Below are positions 41,780 through 49,999 of a stretch of 64,000 bases of DNA, one piece after another. The stretch's first letter is position 1, and every line of letters begins with the position of its first letter. The position numbers and the translations under genes were made by a program. The notes under the pieces were generated by a model, which saw nothing but the letters and a program-made list of their open reading frames with translations, did not search any database and had not been told where the DNA came from. This stretch comes from Polymorphum gilvum SL003B-26A1 (GTDB lineage Bacteria > Pseudomonadota > Alphaproteobacteria > Rhizobiales > Stappiaceae), in the NCBI RefSeq assembly GCF_000192745.1, contig NC_015259.1, positions 2,433,001-2,497,000 on the forward strand, in the 5' to 3' direction.

Positions 41780-43117
41780 TCAGGATTCCGAACGCGGCGA
41801 CGGAATGCCGAGTCTGGTCATCTTCTCCCACAACGTCGTTCTGGAAATGCCGAGAAGCCGCGCGGCTTCCGTGACCTGCCCGCCGCTGGCATCCAGGGCG
41901 CGTTCGATATGCCGGCGTTCCGCCTCGTCGCGCACCCCCGACAGGGGGACGAACCCCTCCGCGACCGGCGATGGTTCGGCGCGGTCGGGAAACATGTCCT
42001 GCGGCAGGATCCGCTCCTGATTGCCGACGGCCACCGCACGCTCGACGCGATTGCGCAATTCCCTGAGGTTGCCCCGCCACGGATGACCCAGGGCCAATTC
42101 CTCCGCCATGCTGGAAAAGCCCTTGAACGTGCGGTTCTGGCTCCTGCAGGCTTCCTCGAGAAACAGTCCCATGAACCGGACGATGTCTTCGGGACGCTTC
42201 CTCAGCGGGGGAAGCTCGAGCGTCAGCACCGCAAGGCGATAGTACAGATCCTCGCGGAAGTCCCTTGCCCGGCTCGCCTCGATCAGGTCGCGATGCGTTG
42301 CGGCCACGATCCGTCCCCGGAAGGGAATCGGTCGTTCGCCGCCGATCCGATAGAAGCTGCGGTCTTCGACCAGGCGCAGGATCTTGGCCTGGAGAGCAAG
42401 GGGCATGTCGCCGATCTCGTCGAGAAACAGCGTTCCTCCTTGTGTGCGTTCCGCATAGCCGAGATGCTGACGCTCGGCGCCGGTGAATGCGCCGCGTTCG
42501 TGGCCGAAGATCTCGCTTTCGAGCAGATCCGCCGGGATCGCCGCGCAGTTAACGGCCACGAACGGCCCTTGCGCGAAAGGCGACCGCTTGTGCAGGAGCC
42601 TTGCGGTCACCTCCTTGCCAACACCGGTTTCCCCGGTGATCAGGACCGGCAGATCGTTCGGCGCATACCGGTCGAGAAGTCGTTCTGCGGCCCTCATCTG
42701 CGCCGACACGCCGAGGCGGAGCAATCCCGACGGCTCGCCGTCCCGGCTCTTCCTGGCGTTGTCGCGCACTCGCAGCAGGAATTCGTCGAAGACGAAGGGT
42801 TTGAGCAGGTAGTCGGACGCGCCGAGGCGCATCAGGCGCACGGCCTGGTCGATCTCGCCGAAGCCCGTGACGAAGAGGAACGGCGGCGCATGCCCGGCAT
42901 CGAGCTTTTCGCGGTAGATGTCCTCGCCGGTCATGTCGGGCAGGCGGATGTCGCAGACCACGATGTCGGCGGTGTCCAGCGCGGCGGACCCGAGTGCCTC
43001 CCGTCCGCTCGTCCACCAGTCGACCGAACAACCCTCCAGGGCGAGGCGCTGGACGATTGCCTCTCCCATGATCGTGTCGTCCTCGATCAGTCCGACCCTG
43101 AGCGGTTCAGGCTGCAT
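41780..43117 (-). CDS. aioR: Sigma-54-dependent response regulator AioR
   Basis: NtrC-type response regulator that activates aioBA (445 aa). Receiver domain with the Asp pair in GLIEDD and phospho-acceptor D56 (IVVCDIRLP); AAA+ domain with GETGVGKE, GAFTGA and [10 protein letters not shown]-terminal Fis-type helix-turn-helix (GGQVTEAARLLGISRTTLWEK). The ATG at 43117 overlaps the 3' end of aioS by 11 bp and is preceded by AGGGGATTGATC; a GTG-type start slightly upstream would add an unconserved extension. Placed between aioS and aioB, as in other alphaproteobacterial aio clusters. Confidence 0.93.
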   Translation of the reverse strand: MQPEPLRVGLIEDDTIMGEAIVQRLALEGCSVDWWTSGREALGSAALDTADIVVCDIRLPDMTGEDIYREKLDAGHAPPFLFVTGFGEIDQAVRLMRLGASDYLLKPFVFDEFLLRVRDNARKSRDGEPSGLLRLGVSAQMRAAERLLDRYAPNDLPVLITGETGVGKEVTARLLHKRSPFAQGPFVAVNCAAIPADLLESEIFGHERGAFTGAERQHLGYAERTQGGTLFLDEIGDMPLALQAKILRLVEDRSFYRIGGERPIPFRGRIVAATHRDLIEASRARDFREDLYYRLAVLTLELPPLRKRPEDIVRFMGLFLEEACRSQNRTFKGFSSMAEELALGHPWRGNLRELRNRVERAVAVGNQERILPQDMFPDRAEPSPVAEGFVPLSGVRDEAERRHIERALDASGGQVTEAARLLGISRTTLWEKMTRLGIPSPRSES

Positions 43118-44561
43118 GATCAATCCCCTTGTCTGCATTGGCCAGCAGCGAGATGCGAACGGCGCTCCCGACCGGTTCGCGATCCGCGATCTCGATCGCT
43201 GCGCCGATCTCGTCGGCGATCTGGCGTACGATCCAGAGACCCAGCCCGGATCCGGTGGGCAGGGAACCGTCGGGTTCTCCGACCAGGATCCTACGGGCGT
43301 GTCGCGGCAGCCCGCCGCCCTGATCGCGCACTTCCACGACGAGTCGCCCCCGTTCGAGCGCGACCGTCATGCCGACGACGCCGCCGTCCGGCGTCGCGGC
43401 GCTGGCGTTGAGCAGCAGGTTGATGGTCGCTTGCCGGATCGGCCCCGACGGACAAGCGCAGGACATGCCGTCCGGCAGAGCGATCTGGCAATCCAGATGC
43501 TGGCCCCGCCGCCGAAGCTCGGGCATGAGCAGCACCTTCGCATCCTCGAAGTCGCTGCGGGCGATCGGTCTGGAATGCCGCTCTGGACGGTAAGTGGCAA
43601 GGGCTGCGTGCACGACGCCGGCAATGCCTTCGAGGCCTCGTTGCAGAAGGTCGAGCGAGGCGTTGCGAACGTCGGGCTTCTCCCCGTGAGCGCGAAGCGT
43701 GTCGACTGCGGTCAGCAGTCCCCCGAGGGGGTTGTTGATCTCATGGGCCATGACGGACGACAGGCGTCCGAGGCTTGCGAGCTTCTCCTCTTCCGCGAGT
43801 TTTCGCGACAAGGCCCGCCGTTCGTCGTCGGACTGCAGAAGCGAGTTGAACGCCGCGTAGAGCCGTCGCGTTTCGGCGCTGGTGCCGAACGTGTCCGCCG
43901 CGTCGATTCGTCTGGGATGGCCGTCTGCCGCCTCGATCATGTGGCTCTCGAGCACCTGCATCGGCCGGATCATCCGTCGCACGGTCAGGAAGCCGGTCAG
44001 GGACAGCAGGCCGGTCAGTACCGTATTTGTCAGGACCAGCGTGACCAGAACCTCCCGCCGTTCGCGCAACAGCGGCGCCGCGTCGAAAACGGTGTAAATT
44101 CGTCCGATCGCCTGGTCCTGATAGACGATGTCGCGCTTGAGATAGGCCAGCCCGCGCATCGGATCCACGCGGATCGTCGTCCCGGAAAAGCGGTCTCGGA
44201 GCCCCCCGAAGATCGGTTCCAGGCTCGGGTGGCTGGCGGGATTCGTCGCCGCCAGCACAACGTCGACAGGGGTCGTGACGATCGTCTCCGCCGGCAGGAT
44301 GTCGGTGTTCACCGGATGCAGGCGCTCGAGGGCGTCGAAGATCTCCCAGGCATCCTCCCGCAGGACGGAGGGAGAGATCGAGGCGGTCACGCCGTCCAGA
44401 TAGGAGGTCGCTGCACGCTGAAGATAGGCCTCCTGCATCGACCCGAGGCGATCGAGAACGCGCTCGGTGATGATCACGGACACCGCGATCATCAGGAGCG
44501 TGACCGCGAGCGGCACGCGCCAGGTCAGGGGCAGCCGGTTCAGTCGGGCACCGATGCTCAC
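43107..44561 (-). CDS. aioS: Arsenite-responsive sensor histidine kinase AioS
   Basis: Membrane kinase that phosphorylates AioR (484 aa from the proposed GTG at 44561). Transmembrane helices at about 14-33 and 171-193 flank a periplasmic sensor domain; a HAMP-like region, HisKA with H273 in SSVMAHEINNPLGG, and HATPase_c with GSGLGLWIV follow. In the sequence as given, its frame continues without a stop from aioX through AGGGGGGGG (G8), producing one 781-788 aa ORF. The GTG start overlaps the TGA that aioX would have with G7, and the G tract would serve as its Shine-Dalgarno. Topology supports two proteins: a fusion would place the kinase outside the cytoplasm. Confidence 0.85.
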   Translation of the reverse strand: MSIGARLNRLPLTWRVPLAVTLLMIAVSVIITERVLDRLGSMQEAYLQRAATSYLDGVTASISPSVLREDAWEIFDALERLHPVNTDILPAETIVTTPVDVVLAATNPASHPSLEPIFGGLRDRFSGTTIRVDPMRGLAYLKRDIVYQDQAIGRIYTVFDAAPLLRERREVLVTLVLTNTVLTGLLSLTGFLTVRRMIRPMQVLESHMIEAADGHPRRIDAADTFGTSAETRRLYAAFNSLLQSDDERRALSRKLAEEEKLASLGRLSSVMAHEINNPLGGLLTAVDTLRAHGEKPDVRNASLDLLQRGLEGIAGVVHAALATYRPERHSRPIARSDFEDAKVLLMPELRRRGQHLDCQIALPDGMSCACPSGPIRQATINLLLNASAATPDGGVVGMTVALERGRLVVEVRDQGGGLPRHARRILVGEPDGSLPTGSGLGLWIVRQIADEIGAAIEIADREPVGSAVRISLLANADKGIDHAA

Positions 44562-45452
44562 AAGCCCCCCCCTCAGCAAGGCCACCTTTGCGGCGATTCC
44601 ATCGAAGAGATGATCCTGCGGTGCGCCGAAGCCGCTGAGCCTGAGCATGTCGAGCACCTTGCGCCCCTGGTCCGAGCGGGTCATGTCCAGCAACGCCTTC
44701 GCCAGGGCCCTGATCACCGGCGTGCCCGCGCGTCTAGCGCTTGTCGCGATCGGCGGAAAGCCGAGCCACTCTGATTTTCTCAGGATCCTTGTCCTGCCGA
44801 CAAGCTCCGGCTCCAGGTCCCGCATCACTTCCCAGACATAGCCGTCGACGCTTCCGGACTGCGCCAGGTTCGCGGCGACGGCCCGGATGACGTTTCGGTG
44901 CCCGTAGGTGAACAGGGTCTTGCGGAAGAAGGTTTCCGGGTCGAGGCCCTCTTCGTGCATGAGGGTGCGCGTGACCAGATAGCCGGAGTTCGAATCCGGA
45001 TCGGAAAAGGCGTGGACGTCGCCGCGCAGGTCACGAATGGTTTCGCCCTGACGCTCCCTGGTTACGATCAGATAGGATTGATAGAGCGGCCTGCCATTCC
45101 ATTCCGGGATGGCGACCAGATCGAGGTCGCTGCGGTACTGGATGAAGGGGTAGCCGCAAATCCACGCCGCGTCGAGCTGTCCGGAAATCAGCAGCGACGT
45201 GACTTCCTGGTAGGTCCGGCGGGTGACCAGTTCGACCTCATGACCGGTCGAGGCCGCAAGATAGGATCGCAGCGCAGCCAGGATCTGAAGATCGTTGCTC
45301 AGGAAGACAGGCGTCAGGCCGAAACGGAGCGTCTGGCGCTCGGCAGCCAGAATCGATTTCGGATTGTGCGAGACAGTTGCAGCCAACCCGCCCAATATCA
45401 CTTGCCGCCGCGATATCCGGCGACGTGCAGACGCCCGGCGACAATCCGGCAC
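44558..45452 (-). CDS. aioX: Periplasmic arsenite-binding protein AioX (PhnD-like), joined in frame to aioS
   Basis: Substrate-binding-protein-like sensor (PhnD/phosphonate-binding fold), known to bind arsenite and signal to AioS. Start GTG at 45452 follows the strong site AAAGGGGAGGAGTATC; a GTG seven codons earlier lacks such a site. Twin-arginine signal (SRRQVILGGLAA), cleaved near ILAA. The mature part starts LRFGLTPVFLSND and contains Cys99 in AAWICGYPF, corresponding to the Cys reported as essential in Agrobacterium AioX (Cys108). With G7 instead of G8 at 44565-44572 it would end RGGL-stop at 44558 (297 aa); as given, it reads through into aioS. Confidence 0.85.
44565..44572 (-). repeat. 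G8 homopolymer at the aioX-aioS junction
   Basis: Eight consecutive G on the minus strand, placed exactly at the end of the AioX domain and 3 bases before a GTG start for AioS. One base less would separate the two genes with a TGA/GTG overlap. Such tracts are prone to replication slippage and to sequencing error. Confidence 0.95.
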
Positions 45453-45583
45453 GATACTCCTCCCCTTTGACACCAGAGTAGCGGCCCGGGCGCGCCGTTT
45501 TCAATCGAGTCGTTCCGCGCCGTCCGGCAGACGGCGAAACCTGCGTGAAACTGCGCATTTACAGCGCTCGGAACTACGAATAA

Positions 45584-45601
45584 ATATGCAAATGCGCATA
45601 T
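45584..45601. promoter_or_regulatory. Candidate ArsR operator between aioX and arsR
   Basis: Inverted repeat ATATGC-N6-GCATAT, with the perfect palindrome ATGCGCAT inside it, located 26 bp before the arsR start in an AT-rich stretch that contrasts with the GC-rich surroundings. The position suits autorepression of the arsR operon by ArsR. It lies 130 bp from the aioX start, so effects on the divergent operon are also possible. Confidence 0.55.
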
Positions 45602-45627
45602 ACGCATGAGCGATAGGAAAGAAGGTC

Positions 45628-45927
45628 ATGGATATTGTCGCCGTCCTGGCTGCCCTCGCCGAACCCACCCGACTCGCCGCTATCGGCCTCCTGTCGGACG
45701 GAAGCGAGCATTGCGTCTGCGAGCTCATGAAGAGGCTCGACGCGACGCAGAGCCGGATGTCGCGGCACATGCAGGTGCTCAAGCAGGCCGGACTCGTGGT
45801 CGACCGCCGCGATGCCCAATGGGTGCGCTACCGTCTGAACCTCGATGCCACGCCGGAAATCCTGCGCATCGTGGAGGCGGTTCAAGCCGCCGTCCGCGCC
45901 GCCAACGAGGAAAGGAGGGCTGCATGA
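45628..45927 (+). CDS. arsR: ArsR-family metalloregulator
   Basis: 99-aa winged-helix repressor of the ArsR/SmtB family. The metal-binding motif is C29-V-C31 in EHCVCELMKRLDATQSRMSRHMQVL, matching the ELCVCDL type of As(III)-sensing ArsR proteins, within the DNA-recognition helix region. The ATG is preceded by GAAAGAAGGTC. The stop overlaps the start of the ArsP-like permease gene as ATGA. Likely releases the operator upstream when trivalent arsenic binds. Confidence 0.9.
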   Translation: MDIVAVLAALAEPTRLAAIGLLSDGSEHCVCELMKRLDATQSRMSRHMQVLKQAGLVVDRRDAQWVRYRLNLDATPEILRIVEAVQAAVRAANEERRAA

Positions 45928-46979
45928 CCGCCGAGACCGACACGCCCGCCCCCCGCGCGCTGCCCGACTGGCTCTGGTATGCGGGCGTTCCCGTCGCAGC
46001 TGTCGTCTGGTGGCTTGCCTATGACAACCTGATCCCGTTTTCGGAAGGGGTGACGTCGCTGCTCCCCGTCGCGCGTGACAGCCACACCGGCGAAGCGATC
46101 GCCTTTTTCGTTTACGACGTGCCCAAGGTGCTCCTGCTGCTGACGCTGATCGTCTTTGTCACCGGCGTCTTGCGCAGCTGGTTCAGTCCGGAACGGACCC
46201 GCGCCATCCTGGCCGGGCGGCGCGCGATCTGGGGCTACCCGCTGGCCGCTTTGCTGGGCGTGCTGACGCCCTTCTGCTCCTGCTCGTCGGTACCGCTGTT
46301 CATCGGCTTCGTCTCGGCGGGGATTCCGCTGGGCGTCACCTTCTCCTTCTTGATCGCCGGGCCGATGGTCGGGCCGGTCGGGCTCGGTCTGCTCTATGGC
46401 CTCGTCGGCTGGCAGGTCGCCACGATCTACCTCGTCTTCGGCTTCACCATCGCCACGGTGGCGGGCTGGGTGCTGGGGCGGTTCCGGCTGGAGCGGTATC
46501 TGCAGGACTGGGTGCGCGAGTTGAACGCCGGTGCCGTCGTCGACCTGCCCGATCAGCGCCTGACCCTTGTCGACCGGCTGAAGATCGGCGTCGATCAGGT
46601 GCGCGAGATCGTCGGCAAGGTCTGGATCTGGGTCGTCGTGGGCATTTCCATCGGCGCGCTGATCCACGGCTACGTGCCCGAGGCGATGATGCTGGCGATC
46701 ATGGGCGGTGACGCCTGGTGGTCCGTGCCGGCCGCCGTCGTCGTGGGCGTGCCGATGTACACCAACGCCGCCGGCGTCATCCCGATCGTCGAGGCTCTGC
46801 TCGGCAAGGGCGCCGCCCTGGGCACGGTCCTTGCCTTCATGATGTCGGTCATCGCGCTCAGCCTGCCCGAGATGATCATCCTCAGGCAGGTGCTGACCCT
46901 GCGCCTGATCGCCATCTTCATCGCCGTGGTCGGCGCCGGCATCCTCGCCACCGGCTTCCTGTTCAACGCAATCCTGTAA
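45924..46979 (+). CDS. arsP: ArsP-type permease (DUF318), probable arsenical efflux
   Basis: 351-aa inner-membrane permease of the ArsP_1/DUF318 family with about eight to ten transmembrane helices. The family hallmark TPFCSCSSVPLFIGF (C118, C120) lies in a helix and a second conserved block is GVPMYTNAAGVIPIVEALL. Characterised ArsP members export trivalent organoarsenicals. The start overlaps arsR (ATGA). A poorly conserved cytoplasmic loop near 200-240 separates two halves. The export substrate here, inorganic or methylated arsenic, is not decided by the sequence. Confidence 0.87.
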   Translation: MTAETDTPAPRALPDWLWYAGVPVAAVVWWLAYDNLIPFSEGVTSLLPVARDSHTGEAIAFFVYDVPKVLLLLTLIVFVTGVLRSWFSPERTRAILAGRRAIWGYPLAALLGVLTPFCSCSSVPLFIGFVSAGIPLGVTFSFLIAGPMVGPVGLGLLYGLVGWQVATIYLVFGFTIATVAGWVLGRFRLERYLQDWVRELNAGAVVDLPDQRLTLVDRLKIGVDQVREIVGKVWIWVVVGISIGALIHGYVPEAMMLAIMGGDAWWSVPAAVVVGVPMYTNAAGVIPIVEALLGKGAALGTVLAFMMSVIALSLPEMIILRQVLTLRLIAIFIAVVGAGILATGFLFNAIL

Positions 46980-46991
46980 GAGAGAAGCACG

Positions 46992-47228
46992 ATGAAATCC
47001 GTCAAGGTCTACGGTCCCGGCTGCAAGCGCTGCGAGACCGCCGAAACCATGGTCAAGGCCGCCGCCGAGCGCCTCGGCATCGAGGTCGAAGTCGAGAAGG
47101 TGACCGACCCGAGATCCATCGCCATGGCGGGGGTCATGTCGACGCCAGGCATCTCCGTCGATGGCAAGCTGGTGCACGCGGGCGGACTGCCCGACGCGGC
47201 CCGACTGAACGAGTGGCTTTCGGCATGA
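46992..47228 (+). CDS. Small thioredoxin-fold protein (redox-active disulfide protein 2 family)
   Basis: 78-aa thioredoxin-like protein with the active site GPGCKRCE (C11-x-x-C14) and the MSTPGISVDGKLVHAGG segment with the cis-Pro loop. This small family often accompanies ArsP/DUF318 permeases in ars operons and is believed to assist thiol redox steps of the permease or of the arsenical. Start 12 bp after arsP, with AGAGAAGC upstream. The stop overlaps the following metallo-beta-lactamase gene as ATGA. Confidence 0.85.
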   Translation: MKSVKVYGPGCKRCETAETMVKAAAERLGIEVEVEKVTDPRSIAMAGVMSTPGISVDGKLVHAGGLPDAARLNEWLSA

Positions 47229-48136
47229 TCGGTCGTCTGGTTGCCGCTGCAACGCTCTTCCTGCCGTCGTTGACTGCAGCGGGAGCGCTCGAAATCCAGC
47301 CGGTGACCGACGGTGTTTAGGCACTGGTCGGCGAAAAGGAACAGCGCAGTCCGGAAAACCTCGCCAACAATGCCACCCTCGGGGTCATCGAGACTGCCGA
47401 CGGCGTCGTTCTGGTCAATCCGGGCGGCTCGTGGAAGGGCGCCGAAGCGATCCACGAGGTCCTGAAAACGCTGACCGTCAAGCCGGTGACCCATGTCATC
47501 GACACCGGCGGTCAGGATCACCGCTGGCTTGGCAACGGCTATTGGAAGGCGCAAGGGGCGCGGATCGTCGCCTCGCGGCCTGCCGTCGACGACCAGAAGG
47601 CGCGCGGCAGCCTGCAGATGACGGCGCTTCGCCAGCTCATCGACGACCGGCTCGCCGGCACCGAGCCGGTGTACGCGGATATCGTCTTCGAGGATCGATA
47701 CGACCTCGAAACCGGCGGCATCCGGCTCGAGATCTTTCACCCCGGCCCCGCGCATACGCCCGGCGACAGCTTCGTCCTGCTGCCGGCGAAAGGCGTCGTC
47801 TTCACCGGCGACATCGTCTACGTGGAACGCATTCTGGGCGTGAGCGAGCAAAGCTCGATCAAGGAGTGGCCTTCGACCTTCGAGGCGGTGGAGCGGACCG
47901 GCGCCGGCCATGTCGTGCCCGGTCATGGTCATGCGACCACCATGGCCCGGGCCCGGGCCGACACCTACGACTATCTGGTCAACCTGCGGGACAGGATCGC
48001 CGAACACATCGAAAACGGCGGCGACATCCTCGGTTCGGTGGAGGTCGACCAGTCGGCCTTTGTTCATCTCGAACAGTTCGACAGCCTCGCGCGACGCAAC
48101 GCGCAAACCGCGTTCCAGCAGATGGAATGGGACTAG
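47225..48136 (+). pseudogene. Metallo-beta-lactamase-fold hydrolase, interrupted by in-frame TAG
   Basis: Reading frame of 303 codons coupled by ATGA to the preceding gene. It has a signal peptide (GRLVAAATLFLPSLTAAGALE) and the MBL domain, but codon 32 is TAG (47318-47320) where family members have a Tyr (V-Y-ALVG); the single change TAT/TAC to TAG explains it. After the stop the frame is intact to 48136: NPGGSWKGAEAIHEVL, DTGGQDHRW, FHPGPAHTPGDSFVLL, FTGDIVYVERILG, PGHGHATT. The first half of the usual HxHxDH zinc motif is GGQDH, so it belongs to a subfamily with a changed first His pair. An internal start at 47486 would give a 216-aa fragment without the N-terminal strands. Sequencing error cannot be excluded. 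Confidence 0.82.
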
Positions 48137-48891
48137 CGGCCGCGGATCATGCCACCATCGACGCGGATCGAGGATCCGGTGACGTAGCTCGCCTGGTCGC
48201 TGGCCAGGAACACGCAGACGGCGGCGAACTCCTCCGGCCGGCCGTAGCGCCCGACCGGGATGTCGCGGCGCGAGGCGTCCTGGACCGTTTCGATCGGCGT
48301 GCCGCTCTGGCGGGCCTTCAGGCCGTCCAGTTCGCGCACCCGGTCGGTGTCGATGCGGCCGGGCAGCACCATGTTGACGGTGACGCCCTGGGGCGCGACC
48401 TCGGCGGCCAGCGTCTTGGACCAGCCCGCAATCGCCGAACGGACGCCGTTCGACAGCGCCAGGTTCGGGATCGGCTGCTCGATGCCCGACGAGCCGACCG
48501 TGATGATCCGCCCCCACCTGCGCGCGATCATACCCTCCAACGCGGCGTCGGTGATCTCGAAGATCGGGGTTGCCATCGCCTCGAAGGCGGCGAGCCAGCT
48601 TTCCCGCGACTGGCCCATGGCCGGACCGGCCTTGGGGCCGCCGGAGTTGTTGACCAGGATGTCGACGCCGCCGTCGGCCTTGAGCCGCTCGATCAGCGCG
48701 GCGACCGACGTCCGTTCGGCAAGATCCACGGCGACCGGCTCGATGCCGGCCGACGCGGCGATCGTGACGGCCGAGCGGGCCGCCGCCAGCACCTGCACGC
48801 CTTCCGCGGCCAGGCCGCGGGCAATGGAAGCGCCGAGCCCCCGGCTGGCACCGAGCACCAGCGCCTTCTTGCCCGAAATCCCGAGGTCCAT
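48133..48891 (-). CDS. SDR-family oxidoreductase lacking the usual Tyr/Lys pair
   Basis: 252-aa short-chain dehydrogenase/reductase fold protein. The dinucleotide motif GASRGLG (14-20) and NNSGG are intact, and a catalytic-type Ser lies in VGSSGIEQP, but the YxxxK motif is replaced by LALSN in PIPNLALSNGVRSAIAGWSK. This version is found in a divergent subset of SDRs, and the reaction is unknown. The C-terminus is typical (FLASDQASYVTGSSIRVDGG). Starts overlapping the stop of the upstream DapA-like gene (TGATG). Its stop codon shares the palindrome CTAG with the convergent gene. Confidence 0.85.
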   Translation of the reverse strand: MDLGISGKKALVLGASRGLGASIARGLAAEGVQVLAAARSAVTIAASAGIEPVAVDLAERTSVAALIERLKADGGVDILVNNSGGPKAGPAMGQSRESWLAAFEAMATPIFEITDAALEGMIARRWGRIITVGSSGIEQPIPNLALSNGVRSAIAGWSKTLAAEVAPQGVTVNMVLPGRIDTDRVRELDGLKARQSGTPIETVQDASRRDIPVGRYGRPEEFAAVCVFLASDQASYVTGSSIRVDGGMIRGR

Positions 48892-49817
48892 CAGCCCAGT
48901 GCCTCCAGTTTGCGCTGCTGGCGCGCGATCAGGAATTCGACCTCGGCGATCGCCGCGGCATTGAGGGGTACCGCCGGCCGGCGCTGGGCCACGCTGGCGA
49001 TGGCGCCGCGCCTGGCGAGCACGTATTTGCGCACGGCGAGCCCGGCGCCGGGCTGCTGTTCGTAGCGCATCAGCGGCAGATAGGCGTCGAACAGGTCCTG
49101 GGCGGCATCGTGTGCGCCCTCGGCGCTGAGCCGGCAGACCCCGACCATCATCTCCGGATAGGCGAAGCCGGTCATGGCGCCGTCCGCGCCGCGGCGCAGT
49201 TCCTCGACCAGGAACAGGCCACCGTTGCCGCACAGGATCGAGACCCGGCGGCGCCCCCTCGCCTCGGCGTCGCGCAGGTCCGAGATCTTCTGCAGGCCCG
49301 GCCAGTCCTCGTGCTTCAGCATGACGATGCTCGGATGCGCCTCGAAGATCGCGCCGAGCGTCTTCGGCGCGATCTGCACGCCGGTGGTCAGCGGATAGTC
49401 CTGCAGCACCAGCGGCACCTCGGTGCCGATCGTCTCGACCACGGTGCGGTAATAGCCGGCGATCTGGTCGTCGGTCCTGAGCGACGACGGCGGCGCGACC
49501 ATGACGCCGGCCGCGCCGAGGTCCATGACCGCCTTGGTGAGTTCGCCGATCGCGGCGAGTCCGGGCGCGGACACGCCGACCACGACGGGCCTGCCGCCCG
49601 CGCGGGCGAGCGTGCGCCGCGTCACCTCGATCGCCTCGGACTGGGTCAGCTTGGGCGCCTCGCCCATGATGCCGAGGATGGTCAGGCCGTCGGCGCCCTT
49701 GTCGAAATAAAAGTCGACCATGCTGTCGACGCTGGCGTGATCGATCGCGCCGTCGTCCCTGAACGGCGTGACGGCGATGACGAAGACGCCTTTGGTGTTC
49801 GCGGTGATGAGCGGCAC
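48891..49817 (-). CDS. Dihydrodipicolinate synthase (DapA) family lyase/aldolase
   Basis: 308-aa TIM-barrel protein of the DapA/NAL family. Schiff-base Lys168 in IVMLKHEDW and the Tyr141 of QDYPLTTG are present; the pyruvate-binding loop reads GIMGEAPKLT in place of the usual GTTGE. Family members act on 2-keto acids (lysine pathway, sialic acid, sugar-acid breakdown). Together with the SDR gene overlapping its stop, a small sugar-acid or keto-acid catabolic operon is likely, rather than the housekeeping dapA. Substrate unknown. Confidence 0.85.
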   Translation of the reverse strand: MPLITANTKGVFVIAVTPFRDDGAIDHASVDSMVDFYFDKGADGLTILGIMGEAPKLTQSEAIEVTRRTLARAGGRPVVVGVSAPGLAAIGELTKAVMDLGAAGVMVAPPSSLRTDDQIAGYYRTVVETIGTEVPLVLQDYPLTTGVQIAPKTLGAIFEAHPSIVMLKHEDWPGLQKISDLRDAEARGRRRVSILCGNGGLFLVEELRRGADGAMTGFAYPEMMVGVCRLSAEGAHDAAQDLFDAYLPLMRYEQQPGAGLAVRKYVLARRGAIASVAQRRPAVPLNAAAIAEVEFLIARQQRKLEALG

Positions 49818-49999
49818 TGTCTACTCCATTATGCCTCGGACCAGGGAAACGATCGAACGCCCGCCCCACAGAGTCGGTCGGAGCCTCCCTGTCTTCTAGT
49901 GCCTCAGCATGTGCTTTGCACAGCCTGCGTCGAGATCGGCGGCGGTTTTTTCATCCACGGCAGGAAGGCATGCGGACGCCGGGTGCGCGGCGCGCCCGT

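Noticed and set aside
43107-45473. A natural AioX-AioS fusion sensor as a new protein type
   Set aside because: The G8 tract at the junction, the GTG/TGA overlap seen with G7, and the impossible membrane topology make two separate genes the better reading; kept as a finding on the tract rather than as a fusion feature.
47318-47320. TAG read as pyrrolysine or another recoded amino acid
   Set aside because: No pyrrolysine genes are in view, family members have Tyr here, and one base change explains it.
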